The position numbers and the translations under genes were made by a program. The notes beneath the pieces were generated by a model, which was not told the origin of the DNA, did no database searches, and saw nothing but the letters and a program-made list of their open reading frames with translations. Below, piece after piece: positions 39,396 through 48,546 of a stretch of DNA of 64,000 nucleotides. The DNA is from JAJVID01 sp963743425 (GTDB lineage: Bacteria > Acidobacteriota > Blastocatellia > RBC074), in assembly GCA_963743425.1 (NCBI GenBank), contig CAVUPU010000004.1, positions 124,001 to 188,000 of the forward strand, read 5' to 3'. Position 1 is the stretch's first letter. Each line of letters opens with the position of its first letter.

Positions 39396-40606
39396 AGCAG
39401 CTTAGCGATCTCATCCAGCGCCCGATCAGCCAGCGCGCGTTTGCTTTGGAGCGGCAGCTCGACGCGAGAGCCGTCGCGTTTGAGAATCGTCGCGGCGTTG
39501 GCGTCGGCGTCGAATCCGGCGTCGGCGCGCGTGATGTCGTTGGCCACTATCAAATCCAGCCCCTTTTCGCGCAGCTTACGCTCGGCGTATTCGAGCAGCG
39601 ATTGCGATTCGGCTGCGAAGCCTGCGACGATGAGTCGCTCGCGGTTCGGAGCCGCGCCGACCGCGGCGATGATGTCCTCGGTCTCTTCAAGGTCGATGGT
39701 GATCGTCTTGCGCCCCTCTTTCTTGATCTTCTGCTCGGCGCGACGGACCGGGCGGAAATCGGCCACGGCCGCCGAACCGATGAAGACAGTCACGTCGTGA
39801 AGGCGGGACATCACGGCCTCGAACATTTCGCGCGTCGAACGGACGTTGACGGTTTCGACATTTTCCGGCGGAGGCAGATTGACCGGCCCTGAAATCAAAG
39901 TCACGCGAGCGCCCCGGTCACGCGCGGCTTCGGCTATCGCGTATCCCATCTTGCCCGACGAACGATTGGTGATGAAGCGAACAGGGTCGAGGTCTTCGAC
40001 CGTCGGGCCTGCGGTGACCATCACGCGCTCGCCGGCGAAATCTTTCGATTGGGACTCCGGACCCTGGGATTGCGGATTGCGGAGGATTTCAAATGCGCGC
40101 TTTACGATCTCCTCAGGCTCGGCCAATCGCCCCATGCCGACTTCACCGCAGGCCTGATAACCGACTCCGGGTTCGACAAATGAGACGCCGCGCTCGCGCA
40201 GGAGTTTTATATTGGCCTGCGTCGCCATGTGATTCCACATCTCGACGTTCATCGCCGGAGCTATCAAAACCGGATTGGTGTTTGAAAGGTAGACAGTGGA
40301 GAGGAAATCGTCGGCGACGCCGTGGGCGAATTTGGCGATGATGTTGGCCGTGGCCGGCGCGACCAGCAGCAGGTCGGCTTCGCGCGCGACGGCGATGTGC
40401 TCGATGGTCGCGTAATTCGGGCGGTCGAACATCTCGACGATCACAGGTTGGCCCGACAGCGCCTCGAAAGTCAGCGGACGCACGAACTCGGTCGCGTGGC
40501 GAGTCATCACGACGCGGACCTGGACGCCGCGCCGCTGCAGCCCTCGCAGAATTTCGGCGGCTTTATAAGCGCCGATGCAGCCTGTGACACCCAGAAGGAC
40601 TTTCAT
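39392..40606 (-). CDS. coaBC: Bifunctional phosphopantothenoylcysteine decarboxylase/phosphopantothenate-cysteine ligase
   Basis: A 404-residue two-domain enzyme of coenzyme A synthesis. The flavin-dependent CoaC half has VLLGVTGCIGAYKAAEILR, the active-site His region PATANIIAKFAHGVADD and APAMNVEMW. The CoaB half follows with TAGPTVEDLDPVRFITNRSSGKMGYAIAEAA-type sequence and AAVADFRP. The ATG at 40606 gives the standard start; a longer frame would read through repeat DNA. rpoZ and gmk precede it, a very common gene order. Confidence 0.96.
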   Translation of the reverse strand: MKVLLGVTGCIGAYKAAEILRGLQRRGVQVRVVMTRHATEFVRPLTFEALSGQPVIVEMFDRPNYATIEHIAVAREADLLLVAPATANIIAKFAHGVADDFLSTVYLSNTNPVLIAPAMNVEMWNHMATQANIKLLRERGVSFVEPGVGYQACGEVGMGRLAEPEEIVKRAFEILRNPQSQGPESQSKDFAGERVMVTAGPTVEDLDPVRFITNRSSGKMGYAIAEAARDRGARVTLISGPVNLPPPENVETVNVRSTREMFEAVMSRLHDVTVFIGSAAVADFRPVRRAEQKIKKEGRKTITIDLEETEDIIAAVGAAPNRERLIVAGFAAESQSLLEYAERKLREKGLDLIVANDITRADAGFDADANAATILKRDGSRVELPLQSKRALADRALDEIAKLL

Positions 40607-40615
40607 AAAACTGAA

Positions 40616-40699
40616 GCGGGAGTGGGGAGTGGGGAGTGGGAAAGGAATTTGCTTCCATTTCCCCGCTCCCCACTCCCTATTCCCCACTCCCCACTCCCC
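40616..40699. repeat. Inverted heptamer array (GGGGAGT type) between rpoZ and coaBC
   Basis: Repeated GGGGAGT units to about 40640, then the complement (CACTCCC, TATTCCC) from 40656. It fills the gap and ends ten bases from the coaBC ATG. Confidence 0.9.
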
Positions 40700-40915
40700 T
40701 TACTTCTCGCTCTTGTCAACGATCTCGAAATTGATCAATCCGCGCTCGACCTCTTCAAGCGCGACGCGAGTCGCTTTGGAATTGGCAAGGTGGACGCGCG
40801 GCTGGGCGCCTTTCTGAATCTGTTTGCTGCGTTTCGCGGCAATCAGAATCTTGCGGTATTTGCTATCGATCTTAGTAGTCTTCGCTTCTTTTTTTTCATC
40901 CTGGTTATCAACCAT
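40700..40915 (-). CDS. rpoZ: RNA polymerase omega subunit
   Basis: A 71-residue protein. SKYRKILIAAKRSKQIQKGA and KATRVALEEVERGLINFEIV match omega, which helps fold the beta' subunit and in many bacteria forms part of the ppGpp site. It lies five bases after gmk and before coaBC, the usual arrangement. Length is normal. Confidence 0.93.
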   Translation of the reverse strand: MVDNQDEKKEAKTTKIDSKYRKILIAAKRSKQIQKGAQPRVHLANSKATRVALEEVERGLINFEIVDKSEK

Positions 40916-40920
40916 CTGAT

Positions 40921-41565
40921 TTACCCCCTTCCTTGTTTACTAAATGTTTGCAGAATCCGCGCGGCGATCTCACTGCGGCGCGCCGTGCGGCATCGTTCAG
41001 CCGTGATAATCGCAACCAACTCGTCAACAGCCCGATTCAGATCGTCGTTGATCACGACATAATCGAAATTGACGTACTGCTCCATCTCGTGAAGAGCGCT
41101 GTCCAGCCGCAATCGCCGGTCATGCGCCGTGTCCGTCCCGCGATTTTCCAGGCGTTCAGCCAGGGCGTCGAGCGACGGCGGCATGATAAAAACCGAGATC
41201 GCGTCGGGAAACAGTTTACGCGCCTGCGCCGCTCCCTGAATGTCGATTGTCAAAATGACGTCGAACCCTGACGATCGAGTCTTTTCGACGGCTCGCCGCG
41301 AGGTGCCGTAAAGATTGCCGTGCACCTTGGCCCATTCCAGAAAATCTCCGTTCGCGATCATCGCCTCGAATTCGGCGCGCGAGACAAAATGGTAATGAAC
41401 GCCCTGCTCCTCGCCCGCGCGCGGGCCACGCGACGTAAAGGAGATCGAAGGTTGCGCCCGATTATCGCGATCGAGCGCCCCGGCCACGAGCGTCGTTTTA
41501 CCCGCGCCTGACGGAGCCGAAACGATGATCAGATTGCCATGCATAATTGCGGCTCGGAGGATCAT
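40921..41565 (-). CDS. gmk: Guanylate kinase
   Basis: A 214-residue kinase phosphorylating GMP to GDP. HGNLIIVSAPSGAGKTTL holds the P-loop; SFTSRGPRAGEEQGVHYHFVS and DIQGAAQARKLFPDAISVFI are diagnostic. Two starts are possible: 41565, whose ATGA overlaps the yicC stop and suggests coupling, or 41544, which gives the usual family N-terminus MHGNLIIVS. I used the former. rpoZ follows. Confidence 0.95.
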   Translation of the reverse strand: MILRAAIMHGNLIIVSAPSGAGKTTLVAGALDRDNRAQPSISFTSRGPRAGEEQGVHYHFVSRAEFEAMIANGDFLEWAKVHGNLYGTSRRAVEKTRSSGFDVILTIDIQGAAQARKLFPDAISVFIMPPSLDALAERLENRGTDTAHDRRLRLDSALHEMEQYVNFDYVVINDDLNRAVDELVAIITAERCRTARRSEIAARILQTFSKQGRG

Positions 41566-42437
41566 TCCACATTCTGCGCCTGTTCTCTCAGCTTCTCGAC
41601 TTCGGTCTTGATCTCGATAGCCGAGTCGCAGACTGTAAGCTCCGATGATTTCGAGAGTATCGTATTCGCCTCGCGATTGATCTCCTGCAAGAGGAAATCC
41701 AGCTTCTTGCCGATCTCGGCGTCGCCCGAAAGAATCTCCCGCAATTGCGCCAAATGGCTCTTCAAACGCGCGATCTCTTCCGAAATGTCGCTGCGTTCAG
41801 CCAGATGCGCGACCTCCTGGGCCAGCCGCGTCTCGTCAATGGATGCTTTCTCGATCAGCTCCTCGATGCGCTTCCGCAGTTTGTCGCGGTAAGCGTCTAT
41901 AATTCCGGCGGAGCCTGATTCGATGACGGCGACGTGATTTTCGATGCGCGCGATGCGCGCAATCATCTCCTTCTGCAATTCGTGCCCTTCGACCGCGCGC
42001 ATTGCGACCAGCGCCGTCAGCGCGTGTGTCAGAGCCGCTTCGATGCCTTCGATCACCGCGCCGCTCAAGGCGCCGCTGGCGGTGGAAGGCGTCAAGACGT
42101 TGGGCAGCCGGGTGAGCGCCGCCAGGTCGGCCTCGCCTACAAGCCCGAATTCGTCACGCATCATGCGCAGCGCGTCCAGATAGCCGCGAATCAACGGGCG
42201 GTTGAGTTCATAGGCGACGTCGGCGACTTGCGTGAAATTGATCGTCACATCAACGCGTCCGCGCGAGACCGCTGCATGAATCATTTTTTTGAGCGGGATT
42301 TCGAGCGACGCCAGGTCTTGCGGCGCGCGCCAGTGAATGTCCAGAGTGCGATGGTTAACCGAACGTAGGTTGACTATAACGGTAAAATTGTCCCCGCTCG
42401 CCGCCCCTTGTCCGTATCCTGTCATGCTTTTGAGCAT
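41562..42437 (-). CDS. yicC: YicC family endoribonuclease
   Basis: A 291-residue protein starting MLKSMTGYGQG, the hallmark of YicC. SVNHRTLDIHWRAP, RGRVDVTINF, the Glu-rich middle and the C-terminal LSGDAEIGKKLDFLLQEINREANTI are typical. Bacterial YicC is reported to cut RNA and to link to small-RNA turnover. The ATG at 42437, after GGGGAGAGGAT, is preferred to an in-frame ATG at 42470 that overlaps the msbA stop. The stop overlaps the gmk start. Confidence 0.93.
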   Translation of the reverse strand: MLKSMTGYGQGAASGDNFTVIVNLRSVNHRTLDIHWRAPQDLASLEIPLKKMIHAAVSRGRVDVTINFTQVADVAYELNRPLIRGYLDALRMMRDEFGLVGEADLAALTRLPNVLTPSTASGALSGAVIEGIEAALTHALTALVAMRAVEGHELQKEMIARIARIENHVAVIESGSAGIIDAYRDKLRKRIEELIEKASIDETRLAQEVAHLAERSDISEEIARLKSHLAQLREILSGDAEIGKKLDFLLQEINREANTILSKSSELTVCDSAIEIKTEVEKLREQAQNVE

Positions 42438-42466
42438 ATCCTCTCCCCTTCTCCTCCTCTCGGCCA

Positions 42467-44311
42467 TCAATCGGCTGAAAACGTCCCGCTGGCCGTCAGT
42501 CGTCGGGCGTCAGCCATTTCCTCTTCGGCGAACTGCAGTTCATAAAGCCTCCGATAAACGCCGTTGAGTTTAAGCAATTCGTGATGCGCGCCCATTTCGA
42601 CGACGCGTCCGGCGTCCAGTACGATGATGCAATCGGCGCGGCGGACCGTCGAGAGCCTGTGCGCGATGACGATCGTCGTGCGACCGGCCATCAGATTGTT
42701 GAGCGCCTGCTGCACCAGCATCTCGCTTTCGGCGTCGAGCGCGCTGGTCGCTTCGTCGAGGATCAAAATCGGCGCGTTCTTCAGAATCGCGCGCGCGATC
42801 GCAATGCGCTGGCGCTGCCCGCCCGAAAGTATCAGGCCGCGTTCGCCGATGACCGTATTGTATCCTTTCGGCAACCTGCTTATGAACTCGTCGGCGAGCG
42901 CCGCGCGCGCAGCCCGTCTGATCGCTTCATCCCCGTCATTGACGCCGTGCGCGCCGTAGGCGATGTTGGCCCGCACGGTGTCGTTGAAGAGATGCGTCTC
43001 CTGAGTGACGACCGCGATGGAGCGGCGCAGCGAAGCGATTTGGAGGCCGCGCACGTCCTGGCCGTCAATCAACACCGCGCCCTCGACCACATCGTAAAAT
43101 CGCGGGATCAGATTCGTCAGCGTACTCTTGCCCGCGCCGCTTTGGCCCACGATGGCGACCATTTCGCCGGCCCGGACTTTGAACGAGACGTCTTCGAGCA
43201 CTGGCAGATCGAAACCCGCGCCGTAGCGGAAGCCGACATCGCGGAATTCTATCTGCCGCGAGAAGCGTTCCAACTCTATCGCGCCCGGTTTGTCGCGCAT
43301 TTCGACCTCTTCGTCGATGATTTTGAAGATGCGCGCGGCGGAGGCCAATCCCTGCTGCAGGTCGTGCTGCAACCGGCTCAGGCGGCGGATCGGATCGTAG
43401 GCCTTGAACATCGCCACCAAAAACGCCGCGAAAGCGCCCAGGCTCATATCCCCCGCCGAAATATTGCGATGGGCGTAGATCAACAAGGCGGCGACCGCGA
43501 CGACGCCCACGGTTTCGAGCACGATAGGCGAAAGGAAGTAGATTCGCATCGCGCGCAACTGATCGCGCATCTGTTTGCGGGCCGCGTCGCGGAAGCGCCG
43601 GCTCTCGTAATCCTCCATCCCGAAAGCCTTGACTACTCGCTGCGACGAGATTGCTTCCTGCGCCACGTCGAGCATCTCGGCGCCACTCTGTTGCCGTGAA
43701 TTGATGTAATGGCGCAACCGCCGGTTGAAATTAGTGACCATGTAGGCCACCGGTGGCCCCAGCAGCAGCAACGCCGACGCCAACCGCCAGTTGAACCTGA
43801 AGAGCAGCGCCAGATATACGACCAGGCTGACCGATTCGCGCAGCAGATCGCGCAGCGTGTCGGAGACGGCGCGTTCGACCAGCGCGGCGTCGCTCATCAA
43901 ATGGGCGGTCAGTTCGTTCGTCGGATGCCTGGAGAAGAACGGCGCGGCCTGGCGCGTGATATGGTCGTAAAGCGCCGAGCGAACGTCGGCGATCACGCTC
44001 TGGCCGATGTGGCTCATAAAATACGACGAGAAATATTCGGCCACGCCCTTCGCCAGCGTCAGACCGACCAGCAGAGCCGCGATGGCTCGAAGATCAATGG
44101 CGCCCGTCTTCGGCAGATACTTGCCGAACGGGAGGCCGGCGAACACCCCGCCTTCGCTCTGAACGCCCGACAGCGTGTCGAAGATCGGCTGCAGCAACAG
44201 TATCGTCCCGCCTTCGAATAATCCGGTCGCGACCATCAGAACAACGGAAATCGCAAAGATGATCCGGTAGGGCCTGAGGTATCTGAGCAGTCGAGCGAAT
44301 TCGGTCATCAC
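42467..44311 (-). CDS. msbA: ABC transporter, lipid A exporter MsbA-like
   Basis: A 614-residue half-transporter: six transmembrane helices, then a nucleotide-binding domain with Walker A GQSGAGKSTL, signature LSGGQRQRIAIARAIL, Walker B ILILDEATSALD and the H-loop IAHRLST. It most resembles MsbA-type exporters that flip lipid A precursor or other lipids. YicC and gmk follow. The substrate cannot be proven from sequence; a multidrug exporter is the alternative. It probably heads the seven-gene operon to murB. Confidence 0.88.
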   Translation of the reverse strand: MMTEFARLLRYLRPYRIIFAISVVLMVATGLFEGGTILLLQPIFDTLSGVQSEGGVFAGLPFGKYLPKTGAIDLRAIAALLVGLTLAKGVAEYFSSYFMSHIGQSVIADVRSALYDHITRQAAPFFSRHPTNELTAHLMSDAALVERAVSDTLRDLLRESVSLVVYLALLFRFNWRLASALLLLGPPVAYMVTNFNRRLRHYINSRQQSGAEMLDVAQEAISSQRVVKAFGMEDYESRRFRDAARKQMRDQLRAMRIYFLSPIVLETVGVVAVAALLIYAHRNISAGDMSLGAFAAFLVAMFKAYDPIRRLSRLQHDLQQGLASAARIFKIIDEEVEMRDKPGAIELERFSRQIEFRDVGFRYGAGFDLPVLEDVSFKVRAGEMVAIVGQSGAGKSTLTNLIPRFYDVVEGAVLIDGQDVRGLQIASLRRSIAVVTQETHLFNDTVRANIAYGAHGVNDGDEAIRRAARAALADEFISRLPKGYNTVIGERGLILSGGQRQRIAIARAILKNAPILILDEATSALDAESEMLVQQALNNLMAGRTTIVIAHRLSTVRRADCIIVLDAGRVVEMGAHHELLKLNGVYRRLYELQFAEEEMADARRLTASGTFSAD

Positions 44312-44425
44312 TTATAGTGGCGCGCGGGATCGATCAGAGTCGGCAATGACAGCGCCTCTTGCGGCGGGTCATCGGGAAAGCGTGAATTATAGGGGTCGCG
44401 CCAAAAACGCGTCAAGGTCGGGGCC

Positions 44426-44553
44426 GATTGCGGATTGCGGATTGCGGATTGCGGATTGAAGGGATTCTACAATTACGTTCTGCGCGTTTTGCGATTTCAG
44501 ATTGCCGGCTGAGGTTCGAAAAATCCGCAATCCGCAATCCGCAATCCGCAATC
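44426..44553. repeat. Inverted heptamer array (GGATTGC type) between the small peptide gene and msbA
   Basis: Left arm of GGATTGC units (44426-44458) and right arm of GCAATCC units (about 44523-44553), with a long, less ordered loop of about 60 bases. It lies 115 bases from the msbA start and 13 from the stop of the 39-residue peptide. Confidence 0.9.
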
Positions 44554-44565
44554 CTCGTGGTTTAT

Positions 44566-44685
44566 CTAGCCTTGATAGACGCAGGCCAGCAGAAATGCGC
44601 CAGCCAATGCGATGTTGAACAGGATCAGGAAAATGACCAGGGAGCGTTCCTCCCGCTTGATTTGCTCTTTGCTGATGACCAACAT
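44566..44685 (-). CDS. 39-residue single-pass membrane peptide
   Basis: A 120-base frame beginning MLVISKEQIKREERSLVIFL. A charged N-terminal helix of 14 residues is followed by one transmembrane segment, residues 15-35, ending ACVYQG. AAGAGGGAC before the ATG is a fair ribosome site. It is short and no homologue is recalled, so it is a prediction based on the clear charged/hydrophobic layout and codon choice. It precedes msbA on the same strand, and could be a small membrane regulator or partner. Confidence 0.5.
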   Translation of the reverse strand: MLVISKEQIKREERSLVIFLILFNIALAGAFLLACVYQG

Positions 44686-44992
44686 TTAGTCCCTCTTAAC
44701 GCTTGATAATAAAACTCATCCGCGCATCGCTTCGATGAATGGAACAGCGGATTGCAAAGCTCGTGCCGCCTTTGAGACATCACCCGGCCCGCCTTGGACG
44801 AGAAATATGCAGTTGCCTGCATCCGGAAGATCGCGACGGGAAATCGCGGTTGAGAGAACGGCTTAGACAAAGATTCGAGATAGTTATGGGGGGGGAGAGG
44901 ACAAGAAGGGGTCAAGAGGCTGAAAGGAAGCGACGCTCAGGATCAACGATATGGATCATCGCCACACACGATATGGTGAGAGCGGAGAAGCT
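44686..44992. other. Intergenic region, no recognised gene
   Basis: Between the third VWFA gene and the 39-residue peptide gene. Open frames on both strands lack domains and ribosome sites. A run of eight G at about 44887 is the only notable feature. Confidence 0.5.
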
Positions 44993-46102
44993 TCAATCCA
45001 AAGGCGCGCGATACCCCGGTCTGGTTTTAGCGACGAGGCCGGGACGGTTAACTTTGACTCGTAAAGTTCGCCATTTGCCGTTGTGGTTCTCGTTTGTGGG
45101 GTAATAAGACATCGAGTAGTAAGTGCGCAATTCCGCGGCGATCTGCGAATATGCAGGTTCGAGTTGTTGCAGGTCTTTGACGGGATGGACCCGGCCTCCG
45201 GTCTTATCGGCCATCTCGCGCAATTCGCGCCGGGCCGACTCATACAACCGCTGGTTGATCTGCATGCGCTCCAGCCGCGAGAGTATGCAATGAGGCTGGT
45301 TTTCGCTCATCACGACGCCCTTTCCGTACTCAGTCAGATATTTCTTGAACTGTTTGCGCGAAAATTCAAAGTGGCTCTTGTCGCTGCAATCGCGCGCCAT
45401 CCCGGCCTGCGTGAACTCTTCGGTGTCGAGTTCCAGAAAGTAGGTCAGGATGTTCGAACTTTCGATCTCGGTCATAATCTGTTCGAAGGTCGTGTAGCCG
45501 AACGAATTGACACCATCCGTGAGAGCGACGACCGCCTTGCGGCCTTCGACCCCTTTGAAGACCTCATCAATCGCCAATTTCAGCGAGTCATAAAACGAGG
45601 TGCCTGTGCCGGGTTTTAAGCGCCCCAGCGCCTCCTCGATCTCCGCGCGGTCGGAGCTCAGGTCTTCCAGCAACTCGACCTCCCTGCTGAATTGAATGAC
45701 GGCGACGCGATCTCGCGGGCGAAGCTCGTCGAGGAAACGGAGCGCGGCGCGGCGCATCAATTCGATCTCAGCCTTCGCGCTGCCCGACGTGTCAAGCAAC
45801 AAGACCAGATTGAACGGCGCATCGGTGGCCGAAAAACTGTTGATCGCCTGGCGGACGCCGTCCTCGTATATGGCGAAATCCGAGGCTCTCAACGCCGCCG
45901 AAATGCGATTGCCATCGCGATCGGTCACAATCGCGTCAACCGTAACCAGGTCGGTGTTGAGCCGGATCGTTCCCATCTCGCTCTGTTTGTCCTGTTTCTC
46001 TTTATCCTGCGTCTTCTGCGCGGCGAGTTGCGAGACAAAGGCCGCCAGCGCGGCGACCATCAGCGACGTCCCGATCAGACGAAAGCGCTTAAAAAACAGC
46101 AT
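44993..46102 (-). CDS. Secreted VWFA-related protein, acidobacterial type
   Basis: A 369-residue protein with an ordinary signal peptide (FRLIGTSLMVAALAAFVSQLA). IRLNTDLVTVDAIVTDRDGN and DFAIYEDGVRQAINSFSA are the lead-in of the acidobacterial VWFA family. The MIDAS is complete: DTSGS near residue 105, a Thr in GTGTSFYDS and an Asp in ALTDGVNS. AAGGAGATC before the ATG fixes the start. Unlike the two related genes at 4301 and 7832 its signal peptide does not come from repeats, which makes it a useful control. Function is unknown. Confidence 0.88.
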   Translation of the reverse strand: MLFFKRFRLIGTSLMVAALAAFVSQLAAQKTQDKEKQDKQSEMGTIRLNTDLVTVDAIVTDRDGNRISAALRASDFAIYEDGVRQAINSFSATDAPFNLVLLLDTSGSAKAEIELMRRAALRFLDELRPRDRVAVIQFSREVELLEDLSSDRAEIEEALGRLKPGTGTSFYDSLKLAIDEVFKGVEGRKAVVALTDGVNSFGYTTFEQIMTEIESSNILTYFLELDTEEFTQAGMARDCSDKSHFEFSRKQFKKYLTEYGKGVVMSENQPHCILSRLERMQINQRLYESARRELREMADKTGGRVHPVKDLQQLEPAYSQIAAELRTYYSMSYYPTNENHNGKWRTLRVKVNRPGLVAKTRPGYRAPLD

Positions 46103-46346
46103 AAGCGATCTCCTTACTACCTTACCGTCAGAAATACATTGAGGATCGACTCCTGGTACGGTACCCCCGGCGCTCCTCACACCCTCAAAGAATTTCTGGC
46201 GCACTGTGCTTACAGCGAATGCGCGAGCGATAAGTATAATGCAGGATCGGCGGCGTCACGAGTGGAGCCACGACTTCGCCTTTTCAAACTCATCTCTTTC
46301 AAAGGCTGGGCGCTGTCCGCCCGAGCAATGCGATAAAATCGAGGCT

Positions 46347-48026
46347 ATGGATAAGACTGAATTCTCCTGGCGCACGCGGCGCGAATCGCTTTCGAAATTC
46401 GCCGAAGAAGTCTTCGACATCCTGATCATCGGCGGCGGGATAACCGGGGCCGGCCTGACGCTCGACGCGGCGCTGCGCGGCCTGCGCGTCGCCCTGGTCG
46501 AAAAGCGCGATTTCTCCGCTGGCACGTCCAGCCGTTCGACGAAACTCATCCACGGCGGATTGCGATATCTGGAACATTTTGACTTCGCGCTCGTCCGCGA
46601 AGGGCTGCGCGAACGAGCGATACTGGCCAGAAACGCCCCGCGACTCGCCCGCCCGTTTCCGTTCATCATTCCGATCTACAAAAATCGGCGGCGGAATTAC
46701 GACCGCCCGCTGAAGATGAGGCTGGGGTTGTGGCTTTACGACCTGCTGGCGGGCCGGCGCAACTTCGCGCGCCATCGAAGATTGAGTCGCGGCGAGACGT
46801 TGAGGCTCGCGCCGCAGCTCGACCCGCGGGGGCTGAAAGGCGCGTTCCTCTACTACGACGCGGTGACGAATGATTCGAGGCTGGTCATCGAGGTGATCAA
46901 GGCCGCTCGCAAGCGCGGAGCCGAGATTGCGAATTACACGCGGGTCGCCGGCTTCATCAAAAACGAGAACGGGAAGATCGAGGGCGCGCGTTTGCGTGAC
47001 GAACTCACCGGGGGCGAGATCGAATGCCGCGCGCGAATCGTGATCAACGCGACCGGCGTATGGATGGAAGACACGATCAGACTCGACGGGCAGGCCGCGA
47101 ACGGATTGAATAAACGCGTGCGCCCGGCGAAGGGCGTTCACCTTACCGTCGCGGCGGATCGTTTGCGGGTCAGCGCCGCGTGGCTGATCCCGTCATTGAC
47201 CAGCCATCGGTTCTATTTCGTGGTTCCCTGGGAGGGCCGCGTCAACATCGGGACCACCGACACCGACTACAGCGGCGACAAAGACCATCCGCACGCGGAG
47301 CCGGAAGAGGTCGACGAAATCCTGGGCGCGATCAATTCCTATTTTCCGGAAGCGCGACTCGACCCTGCCGACGTGATTTCGAGCTGGGCCGGGTTGCGCC
47401 CATTGATCACCGATCCGCGCGCGAGCGCCACCACCGAGGTTTCGCGCAAAGAAGAGATCATCGAGTCGGAAGACGGTCTGATCTCGATCGGCGGCGGCAA
47501 ACTGACCACCTACCGGGCGATGGCCGAACGCGGCCTAGACCTCGCCGCAAAGCGTTTGAGCGAGAGATTCAACATCGCAGCCGGCGCCGCGAGCGCAAAA
47601 GACGCGGCCATCGGCGGAGAGAGAAGTTCCGACGAATTGACGATGACGCCTGAGCGGCTGTCGCAAACCGAAAACCTCCCGCTTGAAACGGCGCGACATC
47701 TCCTGCGCGATTACGGCCCGGACTACCGGCGCCTGGTCGAATTGACGCGTGAAGATGAACGACTGCGCGAGCGTCTGGTCGAAGGATTGCCGCAAATTAT
47801 GGCAGAAGTCGTTTACGCGGCGCGCTACGAGATGGCGCTGACACTGACCGATGCGATGACGCGCCGCACTCGATTGGCGACGGTGGCTGGAAGAGAGGCG
47901 TTGAATTGCGCCGCGATTGTCGCGGATTCGATGGCGCGCGAATTGGGCTGGAGCAGAGAGCAGACCGAGCGACAGATCGCGCAATTCACCGCCGAATTCG
48001 AGCGCGAATTTGCCGCCTCGGCCTGA
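46347..48026 (+). CDS. glpD: Glycerol-3-phosphate dehydrogenase, FAD-dependent
   Basis: A 559-residue peripheral membrane flavoprotein that oxidises sn-glycerol-3-phosphate and passes electrons to quinone. DILIIGGGITGAGLTLDAA binds FAD; GTSSRSTKLIHGGLRYLEHF, GTTDTDY and SIGGGKLTTYRAMAE are diagnostic. The ATG at 46347 fits family length; an upstream in-frame ATG adds 47 unrelated residues. It is divergent from the third VWFA gene and stands alone, so glycerol or phospholipid recycling is its likely role. Confidence 0.94.
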   Translation: MDKTEFSWRTRRESLSKFAEEVFDILIIGGGITGAGLTLDAALRGLRVALVEKRDFSAGTSSRSTKLIHGGLRYLEHFDFALVREGLRERAILARNAPRLARPFPFIIPIYKNRRRNYDRPLKMRLGLWLYDLLAGRRNFARHRRLSRGETLRLAPQLDPRGLKGAFLYYDAVTNDSRLVIEVIKAARKRGAEIANYTRVAGFIKNENGKIEGARLRDELTGGEIECRARIVINATGVWMEDTIRLDGQAANGLNKRVRPAKGVHLTVAADRLRVSAAWLIPSLTSHRFYFVVPWEGRVNIGTTDTDYSGDKDHPHAEPEEVDEILGAINSYFPEARLDPADVISSWAGLRPLITDPRASATTEVSRKEEIIESEDGLISIGGGKLTTYRAMAERGLDLAAKRLSERFNIAAGAASAKDAAIGGERSSDELTMTPERLSQTENLPLETARHLLRDYGPDYRRLVELTREDERLRERLVEGLPQIMAEVVYAARYEMALTLTDAMTRRTRLATVAGREALNCAAIVADSMARELGWSREQTERQIAQFTAEFEREFAASA

Positions 48027-48546
48027 TCCGATAATCGTAAGGTATCTGCCACAGCCCGCCCACCAAAACCTATGGAAACCGTGAATGAGTTACGGAGTTT
48101 GATGTTGATGAAGTCGTCTGTGGCTTGAAAATAGAAGTGCGGATCATCCAAAATTTCGCACGATATTCAGAAATATGGACGTGGTCTAACCTACAGCCCG
48201 GGGTTCAGGGTTATAAGTAGAGCAAAATCAACGCCGAAAATCCGCGACACCATGGGGCATAAATATTGCTTTTATTTCAGCATCCGCAATTTTTTTCTCT
48301 ATCAAACAATTCGTAGTTAAACGCGAGAAACGACCCAACCATCAACTAAGCGCCGCTCTCAGGCTGGAAGTGTTCGCCAACGGACCGCCGTCCCTGAAGC
48401 AATAGCTTCGGGCGCCGCTATTCAACACAGGCAGTCCGCAAGAAGCTGAAGTACGAGCTGAGCATCGCAAAGCCGGAGAAGCAGGGGGCGCGTAAACTGG
48501 TTTCAACTTCTTCTTCCATTTTCAACCCCTTAGGAGGAATCCGACT
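48027..48546 (+). promoter_or_regulatory. Long leader of TonB receptor 1, conserved in receptor 2
   Basis: From 48113 to the ATG the sequence is closely related to 52875-53314, the leader of the second receptor. Conserved parts include ATTCAGAAATATGGA (48165-48179), CATGGGGCATAAATATTGCTT, and the ribosome region AGGAGGAATCCGACT. No intact gene is coded. Length and conservation suggest an untranslated leader with the promoter near its upstream part. Confidence 0.6.

Noticed and set aside
48113..48546. Known riboswitch in the conserved receptor leader
   Set aside because: I looked for cobalamin, TPP and similar consensus boxes and saw none that fit; conservation is explained at least in part by recent duplication.
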